A stretch of 34,540 nucleotides of DNA from an uncultured Pelagibacteraceae bacterium (lineage in GTDB: Bacteria > Pseudomonadota > Alphaproteobacteria > Pelagibacterales > Pelagibacteraceae): assembly GCA_902617645.1 (NCBI GenBank), contig CACMXM010000009.1:1-34540 (forward strand), given 5' to 3'. This document shows positions 9,119-18,183 of this stretch, in pieces. Numbering within the stretch: the first letter of the stretch is position 1; each line of letters starts with the position of its first letter. The notes under the pieces are model-generated. The model was not told the origin of the DNA and ran no database searches. It was given only the letters and a program-made list of their open reading frames with translations. Made by a program: the position numbers and the translations under genes.

Positions 9119-9886
9119 ATGTTTACTAATAATTTTGACCCAGTTGCCTTTAATTTGTTTGCTTTTGAAATCAGGTGGTACTCAATAGCTTATATTTTTG
9201 GCGTATTGTTTGGATGGTTTTATTGCAAACGATTTTTAATTAAAGATAAAATAATTTCAAAGCTTTTTGATGATTTAGTAACTTATTTGATCATTGGAAT
9301 AATTGTTGGTGGCAGACTTGGATATATCTTATTTTATAACCTAGAGTATTATTTTCAAAATTTTATTGAAATATTTTTTATTTGGGAAGGAGGTATGTCG
9401 TTTCACGGAGGTTTAATTGGAATTATAATAGCGACGTTCATATTCAGTAAAAAACATAATATTAACAAATATTTATTTTTGGATTTAATATCAGTGTCTG
9501 CACCTATCGGGCTATTCTTTGGTAGAGTTGCTAATTTCATAAATGGTGAACTTATAGGCAAGGCGACGAATGGTAGTTGGGGTGTAATTTTTCCACAGAT
9601 TGATAGCATTCCAAGACACCCATCACAGTTATATGAAAGTATTTTAGAAGGAATAGTTTTATTTATAATAATGAACTTAATTTATTTCAAAATAAAATAT
9701 AAAACTGGAACGGTATCTTTTGCGTTTTTATTTTTTTACGGAACATTTCGTTTTATTGCTGAAATTTTTAGAGAACCAGATGTACAAATTGGATACTTAG
9801 TTGGCTCATTCAGTATGGGTATGTTATTAAGTTTAATAATGATATTTTTCAGTATAATTCTTTTTTATAAAAAAAATGAAACATAA
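9119..9886 (+). CDS. lgt: Prolipoprotein diacylglyceryl transferase
   Basis: Lgt transfers diacylglycerol from phosphatidylglycerol to the lipobox cysteine of prolipoproteins in the inner membrane, the first step of lipoprotein maturation. The 255-residue protein has about seven hydrophobic segments. It shows the Lgt signature GLFFGRVANFINGE (about 131-144, with the essential Arg), the conserved His in GGMSFHGGL (about 96), and PRHPSQLYE. No Shine-Dalgarno sequence precedes the ATG, only a T-rich stretch. The downstream midA start overlaps its end by 11 bases. The pairing with pgsA elsewhere in the window is functional only: pgsA leads to Lgt's lipid donor. Confidence 0.95.
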   Translation: MFTNNFDPVAFNLFAFEIRWYSIAYIFGVLFGWFYCKRFLIKDKIISKLFDDLVTYLIIGIIVGGRLGYILFYNLEYYFQNFIEIFFIWEGGMSFHGGLIGIIIATFIFSKKHNINKYLFLDLISVSAPIGLFFGRVANFINGELIGKATNGSWGVIFPQIDSIPRHPSQLYESILEGIVLFIIMNLIYFKIKYKTGTVSFAFLFFYGTFRFIAEIFREPDVQIGYLVGSFSMGMLLSLIMIFFSIILFYKKNET

Positions 9887-10952
9887 ACTTAAAAAGTTTG
9901 GATTTATTTTTAATAGAAAAATACCAGTTGATAAGTTTTTGGAAAAAGCCTTGTATGAACCAAAAGTAGGATACTACAACAATAGAATTCCTTTTGGTAA
10001 AAATGGTGATTTCGTTACTTCGCCCACAATTTCAAATTTATTTTCTGAAATTTTAGCTGTTTGGATAATTTCTACATGGGAAAAATTTGAAAAACCAGAT
10101 ACTTTTAATTTAGTTGAACTAGGGCCGGGAGATGGAAGTTTAACTAAGATTCTTATTCAAACTTTCAGAAAATTTCCAGAGTTTAATAAATCTGTAAAAA
10201 TTTTTTTATATGAGAAAAGCAATTTGCTAAAAAAAATACAAAAAAAAAAAATTGCAAGTGATCAAATAAATTGGATTAAAAATTACAATTCTATCAAAAA
10301 AGGACCAATAGTTTTTTTTGGTAATGAGTTTTTTGATGCAATACCAATAAAACAATTTGAATTAAAAAATAAAAAATTTTTAGAGAAATGTTATTTCCTT
10401 AAAAGAAATACATTAATAGAAACTTATAAACGGGCCTCTTCAATAGATATCTCACACATTAAATCATTTAACACTCTTAAAAAGCAAAATTTTGTTGAAT
10501 TCCCTAAATTGGGTTTTGTTGAACTTAATAAAATAATTAAGAAAATTTCAGCACAGTCAGGAGGAATTTTGCTTATTGATTATGGATATTTAAAATCCTT
10601 CAATGGTGCAACTTTGCAAGCTGTAAGGAAAAATAAAAAAATTAAAATGGATAATTTGCTTAACCATATTGGAAAAGTAGATATTACTTATCTTGTAAAT
10701 TTTAATCTTCTAAAAGAGTTTTTTGAAAAGAAAAATCTTAAAGTCAAAAATATCGTCACACAGAAATTTTTTCTTGAAACTATGGGAATAATCGAAAGAG
10801 CAAAAATTATTGAGAAAAATATGAATAAACAACAAAAAAAAGACATGCTTTTAACACTTAAAAGACTTTTACATGAAAACTATATGGGTGAACTGTTTAA
10901 AGTAATATTTGCACATAATTATAAAAATAATAATTTTTTAGGATTTGAATAA
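9876..10952 (+). CDS. MidA/NDUFAF7-family SAM-dependent methyltransferase
   Basis: This 358-residue protein belongs to the DUF185/MidA family. Hallmarks are the N-terminal EPKVGYY, FGKNGDFVTSPTIS (about 40-53), the SAM-binding VELGPGDGSLT (about 80-90), FFGNEFFDAIPIKQF and a later GILLIDYGY. The mitochondrial member NDUFAF7 dimethylates an arginine of complex I subunit NDUFS2 during assembly. A similar role in bacterial NADH dehydrogenase assembly is plausible but unproven here. The gene lies in the alphaproteobacterial order lgt-midA-pgeF and shares one base with the next start (ATAATG region at 10952). Confidence 0.85.
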   Translation: MKHKLKKFGFIFNRKIPVDKFLEKALYEPKVGYYNNRIPFGKNGDFVTSPTISNLFSEILAVWIISTWEKFEKPDTFNLVELGPGDGSLTKILIQTFRKFPEFNKSVKIFLYEKSNLLKKIQKKKIASDQINWIKNYNSIKKGPIVFFGNEFFDAIPIKQFELKNKKFLEKCYFLKRNTLIETYKRASSIDISHIKSFNTLKKQNFVEFPKLGFVELNKIIKKISAQSGGILLIDYGYLKSFNGATLQAVRKNKKIKMDNLLNHIGKVDITYLVNFNLLKEFFEKKNLKVKNIVTQKFFLETMGIIERAKIIEKNMNKQQKKDMLLTLKRLLHENYMGELFKVIFAHNYKNNNFLGFE

Positions 10953-11710
10953 TGTTTTACTCAAAAAAATTATCAAAAGAAACCCATATTAATCACTGTT
11001 TCTTTAATCGATTAGGAGGAAAGTCTAAAGGGATCTACAAAAGTTTAAATTGTGGAAGAGGATCACTTGATAAAAAAAAATATGTTAATAAAAATATAGT
11101 TATTGCATGTAAAAAAATTTCTAAGTCATATAAGAAATTAATTCTCCTTAATCAAATTCATAGTAACAAGTTTTTTTTGATAAAAAAATTTAAATTTTCC
11201 AAAAAAAAACTCATTGGAGACGCATTAATTACTGATCAAAAAAAAATAATAATTGGAATTTTAACAGCAGATTGTGCTCCTGTTTTAATATTTGATAAAA
11301 AGCTTAAGGTTATTTCTGCAATCCATGCTGGATGGAAGGGTGCTTATAAAGGTATAATACAAAAAGTAATCAAGGAATTCAAAAAAAGAGGGAGCGAGTC
11401 AAAAAATCTTATTGCTGCAGTTGGGCCATGTATATCTCAAGAAAATTACGAAATACAAAATGATTTTAAAACAAAATTTTTAAAACAGAGCAAAAAAAAC
11501 AAATTTTTTTTTAAAAAAATAAAAAATAAAACATATTTTAGCCTTAATAAATATATAGTTTCAAATTTGAAAAAACTTGGTATTAAAAAAATAGATATAA
11601 TTGATCAAGATACATATAATCAAAAAAACAATTTCTTTAGTGCAAGAAGATCTTTACATAAAAAACATGATGATTATGGTAGAAATATATCATTAATTAT
11701 GATTAATTAG
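10952..11710 (+). CDS. pgeF: PgeF/YfiH-family purine nucleoside phosphorylase-like protein
   Basis: This 252-residue protein has the family's metal-site motifs: ILTADCAPVLIFD with the conserved Cys, AIHAGWKGAYKGI with the conserved His, and AAVGPCISQENYEI with a second Cys. The family has been called polyphenol oxidase, laccase-domain protein, purine nucleoside phosphorylase and PgeF, a peptidoglycan-editing factor in E. coli; which activity applies here is unknown. It is the third gene of lgt-midA-pgeF. The next gene, prs, starts nine bases on and also handles ribose phosphate, which fits a purine-salvage role but does not prove it. Poly-Lys stretches reflect the AT-rich coding style. Confidence 0.88.
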   Translation: MFYSKKLSKETHINHCFFNRLGGKSKGIYKSLNCGRGSLDKKKYVNKNIVIACKKISKSYKKLILLNQIHSNKFFLIKKFKFSKKKLIGDALITDQKKIIIGILTADCAPVLIFDKKLKVISAIHAGWKGAYKGIIQKVIKEFKKRGSESKNLIAAVGPCISQENYEIQNDFKTKFLKQSKKNKFFFKKIKNKTYFSLNKYIVSNLKKLGIKKIDIIDQDTYNQKNNFFSARRSLHKKHDDYGRNISLIMIN

Positions 11711-11719
11711 TAATTCTCA

Positions 11720-12652
11720 ATGAAATTATTAACTGGAAACAGTAACAAACATTTAAGCCAAAAGATTTCAAAATATCTTAAAACCAAGCTTGTAAATTCA
11801 AATATTAGAAAATTTTCAGATGGAGAAATTTATGTTGAAATTAATGAAAATATAAGAGGGAATAATATTTTTATAATTCAATCAATATCTTCGCCTGCAA
11901 ATGATAATTTATTAGAAATGTTATTATGTATAGACGCTTTAAAAAGATCTTCGGCAAAGAATGTCACTGCTGTAATTCCTTACTTTGGCTACGCAAGACA
12001 AGATAGAAAAGTTGTTCCTAGAACTTCGATTTCTGCAAAATTAATTTCTAATTTGATAACAAAGGCTGGAGCAGATAGAGTTGTAACTGTTGATTTGCAT
12101 GCAGGACAAATTCAAGGATTTTTTGATATTCCAGTTGATAATCTTTATGCAACGCCAATATTTTATAGACATATTAAAAAAAATCTTAAAATGGATAATT
12201 TAGTTTGTGTTTCACCGGATGTGGGGGGAGTGGCAAGAACTAGAGGATTGAGTAAATTGCTAAATGTTAATCTGGCTATTGTAGATAAGAGAAGACCAGC
12301 TCCCGGGAAATCTGAAGTCATGAATATAATTGGAGATATAAAAAATAAAATTTGTATTATAGTTGATGATATTATTGATTCTGGAGGAACAATAGTAAAT
12401 GCTGCAAAAATGTTAAAATCACGAGGAGCAAAAGAAATTCATGTCTATATAACACATGGAGTGTTTAGCGGAGATGCTGTTAAAAGAATTAAAAACTCCC
12501 CAATAAAAAACTTAGTAATTACTGATACGATAGATAATACAAAAAAAATAACCAATACAAAAAATATTCAGATTTTAAGTATTTCTAATCTTCTTGGGGA
12601 AGCGCTTAAAAGAATATCTAATTCAACATCAGTATCAGATCTATTTAAATAA
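11720..12652 (+). CDS. prs: Ribose-phosphate pyrophosphokinase (PRPP synthetase)
   Basis: Prs makes PRPP from ribose-5-phosphate and ATP, the precursor for purines, pyrimidines, NAD, histidine and tryptophan. The 310-residue protein carries FGYARQDRKVVPRTSISAK (catalytic and ATP-binding flexible region), VDLHAGQIQGFF, VSPDVGGVARTRGLSKLL, and the PRPP-binding loop CIIVDDIIDSGGTI. Length and motifs match class I enzymes. It sits between pgeF and rplY; the order prs-rplY-pth-ychF recurs in many proteobacteria. A weak hairpin with a T run follows the stop and may end or attenuate transcription. Confidence 0.96.
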   Translation: MKLLTGNSNKHLSQKISKYLKTKLVNSNIRKFSDGEIYVEINENIRGNNIFIIQSISSPANDNLLEMLLCIDALKRSSAKNVTAVIPYFGYARQDRKVVPRTSISAKLISNLITKAGADRVVTVDLHAGQIQGFFDIPVDNLYATPIFYRHIKKNLKMDNLVCVSPDVGGVARTRGLSKLLNVNLAIVDKRRPAPGKSEVMNIIGDIKNKICIIVDDIIDSGGTIVNAAKMLKSRGAKEIHVYITHGVFSGDAVKRIKNSPIKNLVITDTIDNTKKITNTKNIQILSISNLLGEALKRISNSTSVSDLFK

Positions 12653-12665
12653 ATAACTTGTTTTA

Positions 12666-12699
12666 TAAGTGAACTTGGGTTAAAAGACTTAGTTTTTTT
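12666..12699 (+). terminator. Hairpin plus T7 run directly before the rplY start
   Basis: The arms TAAGT (12666-12670) and ACTTA (12687-12691) pair around an inner AAC/GTT stem with a TTGG loop (about 12672-12681). After one G comes a run of seven T (12693-12699) that touches the rplY ATG at 12700. The shape is that of an intrinsic terminator or attenuator, but the stem is short and interrupted, so its stability is doubtful. It could end part of the prs transcript or tune rplY. Confidence 0.4.
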
Positions 12700-13446
12700 A
12701 TGAATACTTTAGAAGCTAATATTAGAAATACTAAAACAAAAGGTGAGCTAAATATTTTAAGATCCCAAGGTAATGTTCCTGGAGTAATTTATGGGGGTGA
12801 AGACAAAAATCAAAATATTTCAGTGTCAAAAAAAACTTTATCTAATTTATTGGAAAAAGACAATTTTTTATCAAATATAATTAATTTGAAAGTTGATGGT
12901 AAAGATCAAAGCGTTTTACCTAGAGAAGTAAAATTTGATATACTATCAGACGAACCAACACATGTAGATTTTTTAAGAATTGTAAAAGGTGGAAAAGTAA
13001 TTTTACAAATACCAGTTAAGTTTATTAACAGTGACAAATCACCAGGTTTAAAAAGAGGTGGAGTTTTAAATATTGTAAGAAGAAAAGTCGAATTAAAATG
13101 CCCAACAGAAAATATTCCTACCGAACTTATTGTTGATTTAGATGGTGTGGATATTGGTCAAAGTTTTAAAATATCAGCAATAAAACTTCCTGAAAATGTT
13201 CATCCGACTATACAAGGAAGAGACTTTGTTGTTGCCACTCTAGCAGCACCTACTGTAATTAAAGAACCTGAGAAACCAGCTGAGGCTGCAGAGGGCTCCG
13301 AAGCAACTGGAGAAGAAGGAGCAGCTCAAGCAACGGAAGGTGCTGAGACTGACGGAAAAACGCCACCAGCTGATGCAGCAAAATCTGAGAAAAAAGATGA
13401 TGCGAAAAAAGGGGATGATAAAAAATCTCAACCAGAAAAAAAATAA
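12700..13446 (+). CDS. rplY: 50S ribosomal protein L25/Ctc
   Basis: L25 (the Ctc, two-domain form) binds 5S rRNA in the large subunit. Residues about 1-95 form the 5S-binding domain, beginning EANIRNTKTKGELNILRSQGNVPGVIYGG; residues about 96-185 form the C-terminal TL5-like beta domain (PVKFINSDKSPGLKRGGVLNIVRRKVELKCP). From about 190 to 248 the protein ends in a low-complexity tail rich in Ala, Glu, Lys and Gly, coded with clearly more G and C than the surroundings. Similar acidic/alanine tails occur in other alphaproteobacterial L25 proteins. The gene leads into pth and ychF, which also act in translation. Confidence 0.94.
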   Translation: MNTLEANIRNTKTKGELNILRSQGNVPGVIYGGEDKNQNISVSKKTLSNLLEKDNFLSNIINLKVDGKDQSVLPREVKFDILSDEPTHVDFLRIVKGGKVILQIPVKFINSDKSPGLKRGGVLNIVRRKVELKCPTENIPTELIVDLDGVDIGQSFKISAIKLPENVHPTIQGRDFVVATLAAPTVIKEPEKPAEAAEGSEATGEEGAAQATEGAETDGKTPPADAAKSEKKDDAKKGDDKKSQPEKK

Positions 13447-13475
13447 TAAGCTGAAAAATTTTTTATAATATAATC

Positions 13476-14036
13476 ATGTTACTTTTTGTTGGTCTTGGCA
13501 ATCCTACTCCAAATAGTGAAAATAATAGACATAATATCGGTTTTAAAATTATAGATGCAATTAATCAAAAATTTGGTCTATCGAAGCAAAAACCAAAATT
13601 TAAAGGTCTTCTTACAACCGGAACAATAGATGGAAAAAAAGTTTACGCTATCAAACCTCTTACATTTATGAATAATTCAGGAATTTGTATTAGGGAATTA
13701 ATTGAATATTTTAAAATTGAAGCTGAAAACGTAATAGTTTTTCACGACGATTTGGACATAGATTTTGGAAAAATCAAAACAAAATTTGGGGGATCGAGTG
13801 CAGGACATAATGGTATTGAGTCTATAGATAAATTTATTGGCAAGGAATATTCAAGAGTAAGAATTGGCATAGGTCACCCAAAAGATGACGTAGAAGTATC
13901 TGACCATGTATTACAAGACTTTAATGAAGATGAAAAAGAGGAGATTTCTTCAATTACAGAAAGTATAACTGACTCATTATCAATTCTAATTGATAAAAAA
14001 TTGGATTTATTTTCAAGCACAGTCAATAATAAATAA
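13476..14036 (+). CDS. pth: Peptidyl-tRNA hydrolase
   Basis: Pth frees tRNA from peptidyl-tRNA that drops off ribosomes. The 186-residue protein shows the key residues: Asn9 in GLGNP, the catalytic His19 in NNRHNIGF, PLTFMNNSG, and the Asp in VFHDDLDIDFGKIKTKFGGSSAGHNGI. The length is normal. The stop is followed immediately, with no spacer, by the ychF ATG at 14037. The spacer to rplY is 29 bases and holds a TATAAT (13464-13469) without a clear -35 element. Confidence 0.96.
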   Translation: MLLFVGLGNPTPNSENNRHNIGFKIIDAINQKFGLSKQKPKFKGLLTTGTIDGKKVYAIKPLTFMNNSGICIRELIEYFKIEAENVIVFHDDLDIDFGKIKTKFGGSSAGHNGIESIDKFIGKEYSRVRIGIGHPKDDVEVSDHVLQDFNEDEKEEISSITESITDSLSILIDKKLDLFSSTVNNK

Positions 14037-15110
14037 ATGGGTTTTAAATGTGGTATTGTTGGTTTGCCAAACGTTGGTAAATCAACATTGTTTAATGCTC
14101 TAACAAATTCTTCTAAAGCCCAAGCAGAGAATTTTCCTTTCTGCACAATTGATCCTAATATTGGCATCGTGCCTGTTCCAGATGATAGACTCAACAAACT
14201 TTCAGAAATATCGAAGTCCAAAAAGAAAATTAACACTACAATATCTTTTGTTGATATAGCAGGTCTGGTCAAAGGAGCTTCTAAAGGTGAAGGATTGGGA
14301 AATAAATTTTTATCTCATATAAGAGAAGTTGATGCAATTATACATATGATAAGATGTTTTGACTCCGCTGATATTCAAAATGTCAATGCAAGCGTTGATC
14401 CAATAAGAGATTTAGAAATAATCGAAACTGAAATGATGTTGGCTGATATTGAGTCTTTACAAAAAAGGTTAGACAAAAAAAATAAAAAAAATATTGATGA
14501 AAAAATGCAAAAAATATTAGAGAATGCATTTGAAAGGCTTAATAATGGCAAAGATTTATCTGAACTAATTAATGACTTAGATGAAAAAGTAATCAATCAA
14601 ACTGGATTACTATCAATTAAACCAAAGATTTATGTATGCAATGTAGATGAAAAAAGTGTTAATAACGGTAACAATTATACGAATGATTTTATTAAAAAAT
14701 TTGGTTCAAATAACACAATAATAATTTCTGCTGATATAGAAAATCAAATTAATCACTTTGAAAAAGAGGAAAAGAAAAATTATATGAATATGATTGAGCT
14801 TAAAGAAACTGGACTTAATAAACTTATAAATAAAGGATACAATATATTAAATTTAGAAACTTTTTTTACTTCGGGACCTGAGGAAACTAGAGCATGGACG
14901 ATTAAAAAAAACTGTAACGCTCCTGCTGCTGCTGGAGAAATACATACAGATTTTGAAAAAGGTTTCATTAGGGCTGAAACTGTTTCTTATGAAGATTTTG
15001 TTAAGAATGGTGGATGGTTAAACTCAAAGAATAATGGGAATATGAGATTAGAAGGTAAAGATTATGTTGTAAAAGATGGCGATGTTTTAAACTTCAGATT
15101 CAACACGTGA
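14037..15110 (+). CDS. ychF: Redox-responsive P-loop ATPase YchF (OLA1 family)
   Basis: YchF is an Obg-family P-loop NTPase that associates with ribosomes and prefers ATP over GTP. The 357-residue protein has G1 GLPNVGKST (about 9-17), G3-like DIAGLVKGAS (about 73-82), and NVDE (about 202-205) in place of the GTP-specifying NKxD, the trait linked to ATP preference. A coiled-coil insertion (about 125-185) and a C-terminal TGS domain (about 275-355) complete the family layout. It directly follows pth, a widespread arrangement. Its 3' end overlaps the convergent petC by 24 bases, the longest convergent overlap here. Confidence 0.96.
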   Translation: MGFKCGIVGLPNVGKSTLFNALTNSSKAQAENFPFCTIDPNIGIVPVPDDRLNKLSEISKSKKKINTTISFVDIAGLVKGASKGEGLGNKFLSHIREVDAIIHMIRCFDSADIQNVNASVDPIRDLEIIETEMMLADIESLQKRLDKKNKKNIDEKMQKILENAFERLNNGKDLSELINDLDEKVINQTGLLSIKPKIYVCNVDEKSVNNGNNYTNDFIKKFGSNNTIIISADIENQINHFEKEEKKNYMNMIELKETGLNKLINKGYNILNLETFFTSGPEETRAWTIKKNCNAPAAAGEIHTDFEKGFIRAETVSYEDFVKNGGWLNSKNNGNMRLEGKDYVVKDGDVLNFRFNT

Positions 15111-15869
15111 CCAGATTTTTTTCATACTAAAATAAACTAGGATAGTGATTATAATTAAATAAACAATTGCTCTAAATCCAATTTTGTGCCTCTCCTCTAA
15201 ATGTGGCTCTGCAGCCCAAGTAAGAAAGGTCGTAACATCTTTTGCCATTTGTTCTTCGCTTGCTTTGGTGCCATCTGCATACTCAACAATTCCTTCAGAC
15301 AAAGGATTAGACATTTTAATTTTATTTCCCGCCATATACTTGTTGTAATAAACTCCATCGTCTAAAGAAATACCTTCTGGTGGTTCGTCGTATCCAAGTA
15401 ATAAAGAATATATATAATCCGCACCACCTTTTCTTGCTTTAACAAGAACTGACATGTCTGGTGGGTACGCTCCTCCATTTGCAGCTGTAGCCTCTTTATC
15501 GTTAGCATAAGGGCTTACAAAATTATCCGATGGTCTTGCAGGTCTATCAAACATTTCTCCATCATCGTTTGGTCCATCTCTTACTTCAAATTGTGAAGCT
15601 ATAATTTTTACCTGTTCTTTACTAAATTCTGGACCGCCTGGTTGTGATAGATTTCTGTAGCTCAAATGTTTCATTGAATGACAAGAAGCACAAACTTCTG
15701 TGTATACCTGGTAGCCTCTTTGCAAGGATGCTCTATCAAATGTTCCAAAAAACCCTTTAAAACTCCAACCGGGACTCATCGGTTTAGCTGCTTTCTCTGC
15801 AGAAAAAGAACTAATACTTGTTAGATTAGAGATGATTAAAAAAAAAAAGATAATCACAAACTTTTTCAT
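15087..15869 (-). CDS. petC: Cytochrome c1 of the bc1 complex
   Basis: Cytochrome c1 passes electrons from the Rieske protein to soluble cytochrome c on the periplasmic side of complex III. The 260-residue precursor has a signal peptide (residues 1 to about 24, ending SFSA), the haem site CASCH at 60-64, a likely axial Met186 in KIKMSNPL, and one C-terminal membrane anchor (about 233-252) with a basic tail. It is the last gene of petABC, overlapping petB by four bases. The normal order and length and intact haem ligands point to a working complex. Confidence 0.96.
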   Translation of the reverse strand: MKKFVIIFFFLIISNLTSISSFSAEKAAKPMSPGWSFKGFFGTFDRASLQRGYQVYTEVCASCHSMKHLSYRNLSQPGGPEFSKEQVKIIASQFEVRDGPNDDGEMFDRPARPSDNFVSPYANDKEATAANGGAYPPDMSVLVKARKGGADYIYSLLLGYDEPPEGISLDDGVYYNKYMAGNKIKMSNPLSEGIVEYADGTKASEEQMAKDVTTFLTWAAEPHLEERHKIGFRAIVYLIIITILVYFSMKKIWSRVESEV

Positions 15870-17125
15870 AATTTATCTTTTTTTTGCCTTACTGCAGAAG
15901 CACTTACTGCTCCACCTAGAACAGGTTCTGTGATGCTTAATGGCACATCTAAGACTTTTTCTTTTCTGCTTAATATTGGTAAAATTATTAAAAAATGTGC
16001 AAAATAATATGCGGTGGCTACTCTTGCTGCTAAAAGATAAATACCTTCTGCGGGCATTGCACCAACATATCCAAGTATCAAAACATCAGCTACAAGGAAC
16101 CAGTAGAATTGTTTATATAATGGTCTAAAAATAGCAGATCTTGTTTTTGAAGTATCAAGCCATGGAAGTATAACTAAAATAAATAAAGCACCAAACATTG
16201 CAATTACACCCAAAAGTTTGTCGGGAACCGATCTTAAAATTGCATAAAAAGGAAGTAGATACCATTCTGGAACTATATGTGCTGGCGTAACCATTGGATT
16301 TGCCTCAATGTAGTTGTCTGCGTGACCAAGAATATTCGGTGAGTAAAAAACAAAGAAAGCAAAAACTATTAAAAAAATTAATAATGCAAATAGATCTTTT
16401 ATAACTATGTAAGGGTGAAATGGAACAGTATCTTTAGAGGGTTTTTTTAAATCAATACCAATTGGGTTGTTGTTGCCTGGAACGTGAAGAGCCCAAATGT
16501 GAAGCACTACTAGACCTAATATCAAAAATGGAATTAAGTAGTGCAGGCTAAAAAAACGTGTTAATGTAGGGTTGTCAACAGAATAACCTCCCCATAACCA
16601 TGTTACTATACTTTCTCCAACTAATGGAATTGCACTAAAAAGATTTGTAATAACTGTTGCTCCCCAAAAGCTCATTTGACCCCAAGGTAAAACATACCCC
16701 ATAAAAGCAGCAGCCATCATAAGTATGTAAATTATCATTCCTAAAATCCATATTATTTCTCGAGGTGATTTATAAGAACCATAATACAAAGATCTGAATA
16801 TATGAATATAAACAGCTAAAAAGAACATTGATGCACCGTTTGCGTGGACGTATCTTATAAGCCATCCGTAATTAACGTTTCTCATAATATGTTCTACACT
16901 TCCAAATGCTAAGTCTGCATGAGCAACATAATGCATTGCCAAAATTAATCCTGTTACAATTTGAGTAATTAAACAAAAAGTTAATATTCCTCCAAAGGTC
17001 CACCAATAGTTAAGATTCTTTGGTGTTGGATAATCAGTTAAATGTTTCCCTAGAGTTAAAAGAGGCAAACGGTCGTTAAACCATTTTCCAAATTTTGAAT
17101 TAGGAGTATATTCGTGATTGCTCAT
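15866..17125 (-). CDS. petB: Cytochrome b of the bc1 complex
   Basis: Cytochrome b is the membrane core of complex III, with the Qo and Qi quinone sites. The 419-residue protein has eight or so membrane helices. The four haem-ligand histidines are at about 94, 108, 195 and 209, giving the canonical 14-residue steps, and the Qo-site PEWY is at about 286-289. Length is typical of alphaproteobacterial cytochrome b without fusion to c1. It lies between petA (four bases after its stop) and petC (four-base overlap). Confidence 0.97.
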   Translation of the reverse strand: MSNHEYTPNSKFGKWFNDRLPLLTLGKHLTDYPTPKNLNYWWTFGGILTFCLITQIVTGLILAMHYVAHADLAFGSVEHIMRNVNYGWLIRYVHANGASMFFLAVYIHIFRSLYYGSYKSPREIIWILGMIIYILMMAAAFMGYVLPWGQMSFWGATVITNLFSAIPLVGESIVTWLWGGYSVDNPTLTRFFSLHYLIPFLILGLVVLHIWALHVPGNNNPIGIDLKKPSKDTVPFHPYIVIKDLFALLIFLIVFAFFVFYSPNILGHADNYIEANPMVTPAHIVPEWYLLPFYAILRSVPDKLLGVIAMFGALFILVILPWLDTSKTRSAIFRPLYKQFYWFLVADVLILGYVGAMPAEGIYLLAARVATAYYFAHFLIILPILSRKEKVLDVPLSITEPVLGGAVSASAVRQKKDKL

Positions 17126-17129
17126 TAAA

Positions 17130-17639
17130 TTAACCTATCTTAATAGTATTATTATTTACAAATTCGTATTTAGGTACTTCCATATTTGTTGGGGCAGGAC
17201 CTTTTCTTATTCTCCCTGATGTATCATAATGTGAACCATGACACGGACAAAACCACCCGCCATATTCACCCTTATCGCCTAATGGCACACATCCTAAATG
17301 TGTACAAACACCTAACATAACAAGCCACTCTGGATCTTTGGCTCTATCTTCGTCTTTCTCAGGATGTTTTAATTCATCTAAGTTAACATCTCTTGCTTTT
17401 GCAATTTCTTCTTCAGTTCTTCTTCTAATAAAAACTGGTTTTCCTCTCCATAAAACTGTTATGGACTGACCCTTTTCTACATTGCTAATATCAACTTCTG
17501 TGCTGGCTAAAGCTTTTACAGATGCATCAGGGTTCATTTGGTCGATTAAAGGCCAAATAGCAGCTCCTACTCCAACAGCTCCAACTGCATAGGTTGCTGT
17601 AAAAATAAACTCTCTTCTTTTGACTTTTTTTTCTGACAT
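17130..17639 (-). CDS. petA: Ubiquinol-cytochrome c reductase Rieske iron-sulfur subunit
   Basis: The Rieske subunit takes electrons from ubiquinol through a 2Fe-2S centre. The 169-residue protein begins with a twin-arginine-like signal anchor (KRREFIF followed by a hydrophobic helix at about 12-31), as in Tat-exported Rieske proteins. The cluster ligands are in CTHLGC (112-117) and CPCHGSH (131-137), with Cys117 and Cys133 available for the structural disulfide. It is the first gene of petABC and diverges from trmL with 72 bases between start codons, where the operon promoter should lie. Confidence 0.97.
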   Translation of the reverse strand: MSEKKVKRREFIFTATYAVGAVGVGAAIWPLIDQMNPDASVKALASTEVDISNVEKGQSITVLWRGKPVFIRRRTEEEIAKARDVNLDELKHPEKDEDRAKDPEWLVMLGVCTHLGCVPLGDKGEYGGWFCPCHGSHYDTSGRIRKGPAPTNMEVPKYEFVNNNTIKIG

Positions 17640-17665
17640 TTAAATTTTAAATTAATAATATCTAA

Positions 17666-17681
17666 TATATGATTTCATATA
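17666..17681. promoter_or_regulatory. Inverted repeat in the petA/trmL divergent promoter region
   Basis: Two perfect seven-base half-sites (TATATGA and TCATATA) flank a TT in the 72-base region between petA and trmL. On the petA strand the repeat overlaps a possible -10 (TATATT, 17664-17669). Position and symmetry suit a repressor or activator site for the bc1 operon. In AT-rich DNA such repeats also occur by chance, and no protein can be assigned; PetP or PetR is only a guess. Confidence 0.35.
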
Positions 17682-17711
17682 ATAAAAAAGCATAATATTT
17701 CCACTGATAGA

Positions 17712-18182
17712 ATGACACATTACAAAGCCGCTTTTGCTCCTAAAATAGCCTTATACGAGCCAGACATACCTCAAAATACAGCTGCTATTATTAGAACTTG
17801 TGCTTGCCTAGGTGCGCAGTTAGAAATTATTGAACCATGCGGTTTTCTTCTTAGCGACAAAAGATTTAAAAGGGTTGTTATGGACTATATGGAAACTAAA
17901 AATATAAATTTTTATCAAAGTGAAGAAGAATTTTTCAAAGCTAAATCAAATGATAGGGTAATTTTAATTACAACCAAAGCGAAAAAATTATATACTAATT
18001 TTAAATTTAACATAAAAGATACTTTGCTTTTTGGTAAAGAAAGTGCTGGTGTACCAAAAAAAGTTCACGATTTATTGAAACAAAAAATAAAAATTCCTAT
18101 GGTAAATAAAAAAAGATCACTTAACTTGTCTACATCAGTTGCTATAATCTTAGGTGAAAGCATAAGACAGCTTAACATTTAA
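17712..18182 (+). CDS. trmL: tRNA (cytidine/uridine-34 2'-O)-methyltransferase TrmL
   Basis: This SPOUT-family methyltransferase 2'-O-methylates the wobble base of certain leucine tRNAs in E. coli. The 156-residue protein has the single-domain TrmL length and motifs: ALYEPDIPQNTAAIIRTCACLGA, then FGKESAGVP and a C-terminal trefoil-knot segment IPMVNKKRSLNLSTSVAIILGE that binds SAM. It diverges from petA and is followed by hemF after one base. The pet-trmL-hemF neighbourhood recurs in alphaproteobacteria. Confidence 0.92.
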   Translation: MTHYKAAFAPKIALYEPDIPQNTAAIIRTCACLGAQLEIIEPCGFLLSDKRFKRVVMDYMETKNINFYQSEEEFFKAKSNDRVILITTKAKKLYTNFKFNIKDTLLFGKESAGVPKKVHDLLKQKIKIPMVNKKRSLNLSTSVAIILGESIRQLNI

Positions 18183-18183
18183 A

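Noticed and set aside
13240-13431. Minus-strand Phe/Ser/Cys-rich frame opposite the L25 tail
   Set aside because: It is the complement of the low-complexity Ala/Glu/Lys tail and has no independent support.
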